A DNA stretch of 57,378 bases. Source: Bowmanella yangjiangensis. GTDB taxonomy: Bacteria > Pseudomonadota > Gammaproteobacteria > Enterobacterales > Alteromonadaceae. The position numbers were made by a program, and so were the translations under genes. The first letter of the stretch is position 1, and every line of letters starts with the position of its first letter. A model generated the notes under the pieces. It was not told where the DNA came from. It was given only the letters and a program-made list of their open reading frames with translations, and did not search any database. Where the stretch lies: positions 148,433 to 205,810 of the forward strand of contig NZ_JAFKCS010000007.1 in the NCBI RefSeq assembly GCF_017255015.1, written 5' to 3'. Positions 55,682-57,378 of this stretch are shown piece after piece.

Positions 55682-57082
55682 TTAGCTATCTCGCCATTGC
55701 TCGGTACTGCCCTGAATTTCGCAGTTGCCGTTTCGATATTCAGGTGTCTGACCGGCTTTGCGCTGTGCCAGGTAGTCACGGCTGACATTAACGATAGTCG
55801 GGGTAAGCCACACTATGGCAATGATGTTAATAACCGTCATCAGGCCCAGCGCCATATCCGCCATGGCCCATACCTGAGGTAGGGAGGCCATGGAGCCCCA
55901 TAAAATCATGGCCAGGTAACCCGCCGTATAAACACTACGTCCGGCGCGATTATCCAGTTTGAACATATGCAGGTTACTTTCGCCATACGCATAGTTGGCC
56001 ACCACAGAAGTGAAGGCAAACAGACTGATAGCTGCAGCGACAAAGTCATTACCACCACCACCTAAATGAAAGGCCATCGCATCCTGGGTCAACCGAATAC
56101 CTTCCATTTGCTCTCCTTGCGAGCCTCCGGCAAGCAAAATTATCATAGCCGTACAGGTACAGAGCACCATGGTATCCAGGAATACCCCCAGCATTTGCAC
56201 ATAACCTTGGCTGGCGGGATGATTCGGGTTTGGTGTAGCGCTGGCAGCGGCATGTGGCACGCTACCTGAGCCAGCCTCATTAGAATACAAGCCACGTTGA
56301 ATACCATGTTTAAGGGCGGCACCAAAGGCACCCCCCGCAGCCTCCTGCAGACCAAAGGCAGAGGTGATAATGTTATACAGCATGGCTGGCACCTGCTCGA
56401 TGTTCAGCAATGTAATACCGATAGCGACCAGGACGTAGCTGATACCCATAAATGGCACCATCCATTCAGAGAAGCGAGCAATTCCACGCAGTCCACCGAT
56501 AACTATCACGCCGGCAAGCATGATAATCACTACACCGGCATGCAAGGTGGGAATACCATAGGCGTGATTTAAGGCATCGGTGATGGAGTTGGCCTGCACG
56601 GCACTGAAGATAAAACCATAGCCAAGGAACAAACACAGGGAGAAGGCGATAGCCAGCCAGCGTTTGTTCAGCCCCTGTTGGATGTAATAGGCTGGTCCGC
56701 CGCGGTACTCGCCGTTACCGTCTTTTACTTTATAGAGCTGACCTAAAAGGCTCTCAGCAAAGCCGGTTGCCATGCCTAAAAAGGCAATAACCCACATCCA
56801 AAATACCGCACCGGCTCCGCCTAGTGAGATAGCGACGGCTACCCCAGCCAAGTTACCTGTACCAACCCGGGCAGATAAACTGGTGCACAGTGCCTGAAAA
56901 GAACTAATACCGGCTTTGTCGTGCTGGCCGCTGCCTTTTAACAGGCTGAACATGTGGCGGAACTGGAAAATCTGTACGCCGCCAAGGCGGACACTGAACC
57001 AAATACCGGCAAGGATTAGCATGGCGATAAGTAGCCAGCCCCAAAGTACGCCGTTGACGGCGGAAACGATGTCGTGGATCAC
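55682..57082 (-). CDS. AgcS/AlsT-type sodium:amino-acid symporter
   Basis: A 466-aa inner-membrane Na+-coupled carrier of the AGCS family (alanine or glycine). Typical segments are ARVGTGNLAGVAVAISLGG, the loop GPAYYIQQGLN, and GLYSNEAGSGSVPHAAASA. About ten or eleven hydrophobic helices. Start is GTG (57080-57082), giving MIHDIVSAVNGVLWG. A terminator and two tRNA-Gln genes lie upstream. Confidence 0.92.
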   Translation of the reverse strand: MIHDIVSAVNGVLWGWLLIAMLILAGIWFSVRLGGVQIFQFRHMFSLLKGSGQHDKAGISSFQALCTSLSARVGTGNLAGVAVAISLGGAGAVFWMWVIAFLGMATGFAESLLGQLYKVKDGNGEYRGGPAYYIQQGLNKRWLAIAFSLCLFLGYGFIFSAVQANSITDALNHAYGIPTLHAGVVIIMLAGVIVIGGLRGIARFSEWMVPFMGISYVLVAIGITLLNIEQVPAMLYNIITSAFGLQEAAGGAFGAALKHGIQRGLYSNEAGSGSVPHAAASATPNPNHPASQGYVQMLGVFLDTMVLCTCTAMIILLAGGSQGEQMEGIRLTQDAMAFHLGGGGNDFVAAAISLFAFTSVVANYAYGESNLHMFKLDNRAGRSVYTAGYLAMILWGSMASLPQVWAMADMALGLMTVINIIAIVWLTPTIVNVSRDYLAQRKAGQTPEYRNGNCEIQGSTEQWRDS

Positions 57083-57175
57083 TGTTGCTCTTTATTCTTA
57101 TTGGACTTCTGGACGCCTATACTGGCGTTATTGTGGTGTTCTGTCCAGCCGCAGAGGTGTGATAGGGCAGATAAA

Positions 57176-57205
57176 AAGCAAAAAGCCGGTCAGAGACCGG
57201 CTTTT
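57176..57205 (-). terminator. terminator after the tRNA-Gln genes
   Basis: AAAAGCCGGTC and GACCGGCTTTT form a perfect 11-bp stem with a 3-nt loop, followed on the minus strand by TTGCTTTTT. It ends the tRNA-Gln transcript, 8 bp past the tRNA's CCA. Confidence 0.9.
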
Positions 57206-57212
57206 CTTAATA

Positions 57213-57287
57213 TGGCTGGGGTAGCTGGATTTGAACCAACGCATGGCGGGATCAAAACCCGCTGCCTTACCGCTTGGCGATACCCCA
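57213..57287 (-). tRNA. tRNA-Gln (anticodon TTG)
   Basis: A complete 75-nt tRNA including encoded CCA. On the minus strand it starts TGGGGTATCGCCAAGCGG, the anticodon loop is TTTTGAT with anticodon TTG, and it ends GGTTCAAATCC-AGC-TACCCCA-GCCA. The body closely matches E. coli tRNA-Gln. Confidence 0.95.
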
Positions 57288-57315
57288 AAAGGGTCAAAAC
57301 TATACCGAGAGAAAT

Positions 57316-57378
57316 TGGCTGGGGTGGCTGGATTTGAACCAACGCATGGCGGGATCAAAACCCGCTGCCTTACCGCTT
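57316..57378 (-). tRNA. tRNA-Gln (anticodon TTG), cut at the window end
   Basis: A second copy 28 bp from the first, on the same strand, of which the 3' 63 nt are present. It is identical to the first over the visible part except for one position in the acceptor stem (CACCCCA instead of TACCCCA). The 5' end lies outside the window. Confidence 0.92.

Overview
The window looks like chromosomal DNA of a marine-type gammaproteobacterium, most likely an Alteromonadales / Alteromonadaceae relative. This is inferred from two conserved gammaproteobacterial gene orders (initiator tRNA - rimP - nusA - infB - rbfA - truB - rpsO and miaB - phoH/ybeZ - ybeY - ybeX - lnt), from the UbiF, PrkA/YeaH and ZapE proteins, and from the number of TonB-dependent receptors, peptidases and c-di-GMP proteins. 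Gene density is high. I see no phage, insertion sequence, integron or CRISPR array.

Layout. 1-7003: 3' end of an initiator tRNA, a structured leader RNA with its own promoter and internal terminators, then the rimP-nusA-infB-rbfA-truB operon and rpsO with its own promoter and terminator. pnp, which usually follows rpsO, is absent from this window. 7028-15951: a metal (probably zinc) acquisition locus: MerC-like membrane protein, a CBS-PAS-GGDEF-EAL signalling protein, a ZnuD-like TonB receptor with His-rich loops, an AztD-like His-rich lipoprotein, a COG0523 GTPase and a DUF3955 membrane protein. Three Zur-box-like palindromes lie upstream of the merC-like and receptor genes. 15972-25012: SRPBCC protein, Lon-related protease, lipoprotein amidohydrolase, chemotaxis receptor, DoxX protein and SpoVR. 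25236-34348: pirin, M13 peptidase, UshA-like nucleotidase, a YkvA-type protein, and the YeaH/PrkA pair. SpoVR, the usual third partner, sits 6 kb away. 34639-34954 is the decayed remnant of an M3 peptidase. 34996-40938: DUF805, ZapE, glutathione transferase, a MocR regulator divergent from an EamA exporter with a clear operator, and an HD-GYP protein.

40935-47312: lnt, ybeX, ybeY, phoH and miaB, then a second EamA transporter. 47409-52927: a TetR regulator followed by an apparent operon of alpha/beta hydrolase, TonB receptor and acyl-CoA ligase, which reads as an import, ester cleavage and CoA activation route for an unknown lipophilic substrate. 53090-57378: a small exported protein, UbiF, a DUF3667 protein, an AgcS-type Na+/amino-acid symporter, and two tandem tRNA-Gln genes, the second cut by the window end.

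The most interesting points are the zinc locus (an OM receptor paired with an AztD-like lipoprotein rather than an AztABC transporter, with a c-di-GMP protein embedded between Zur-box promoters), the rimP leader RNA, the orphan TetR/hydrolase/receptor/ligase operon, and the internally deleted M3 peptidase pseudogene beside prkA. No system here can be called wholly new from sequence alone. All function calls rest on recognised family motifs and remembered family sequences; no database search was run.
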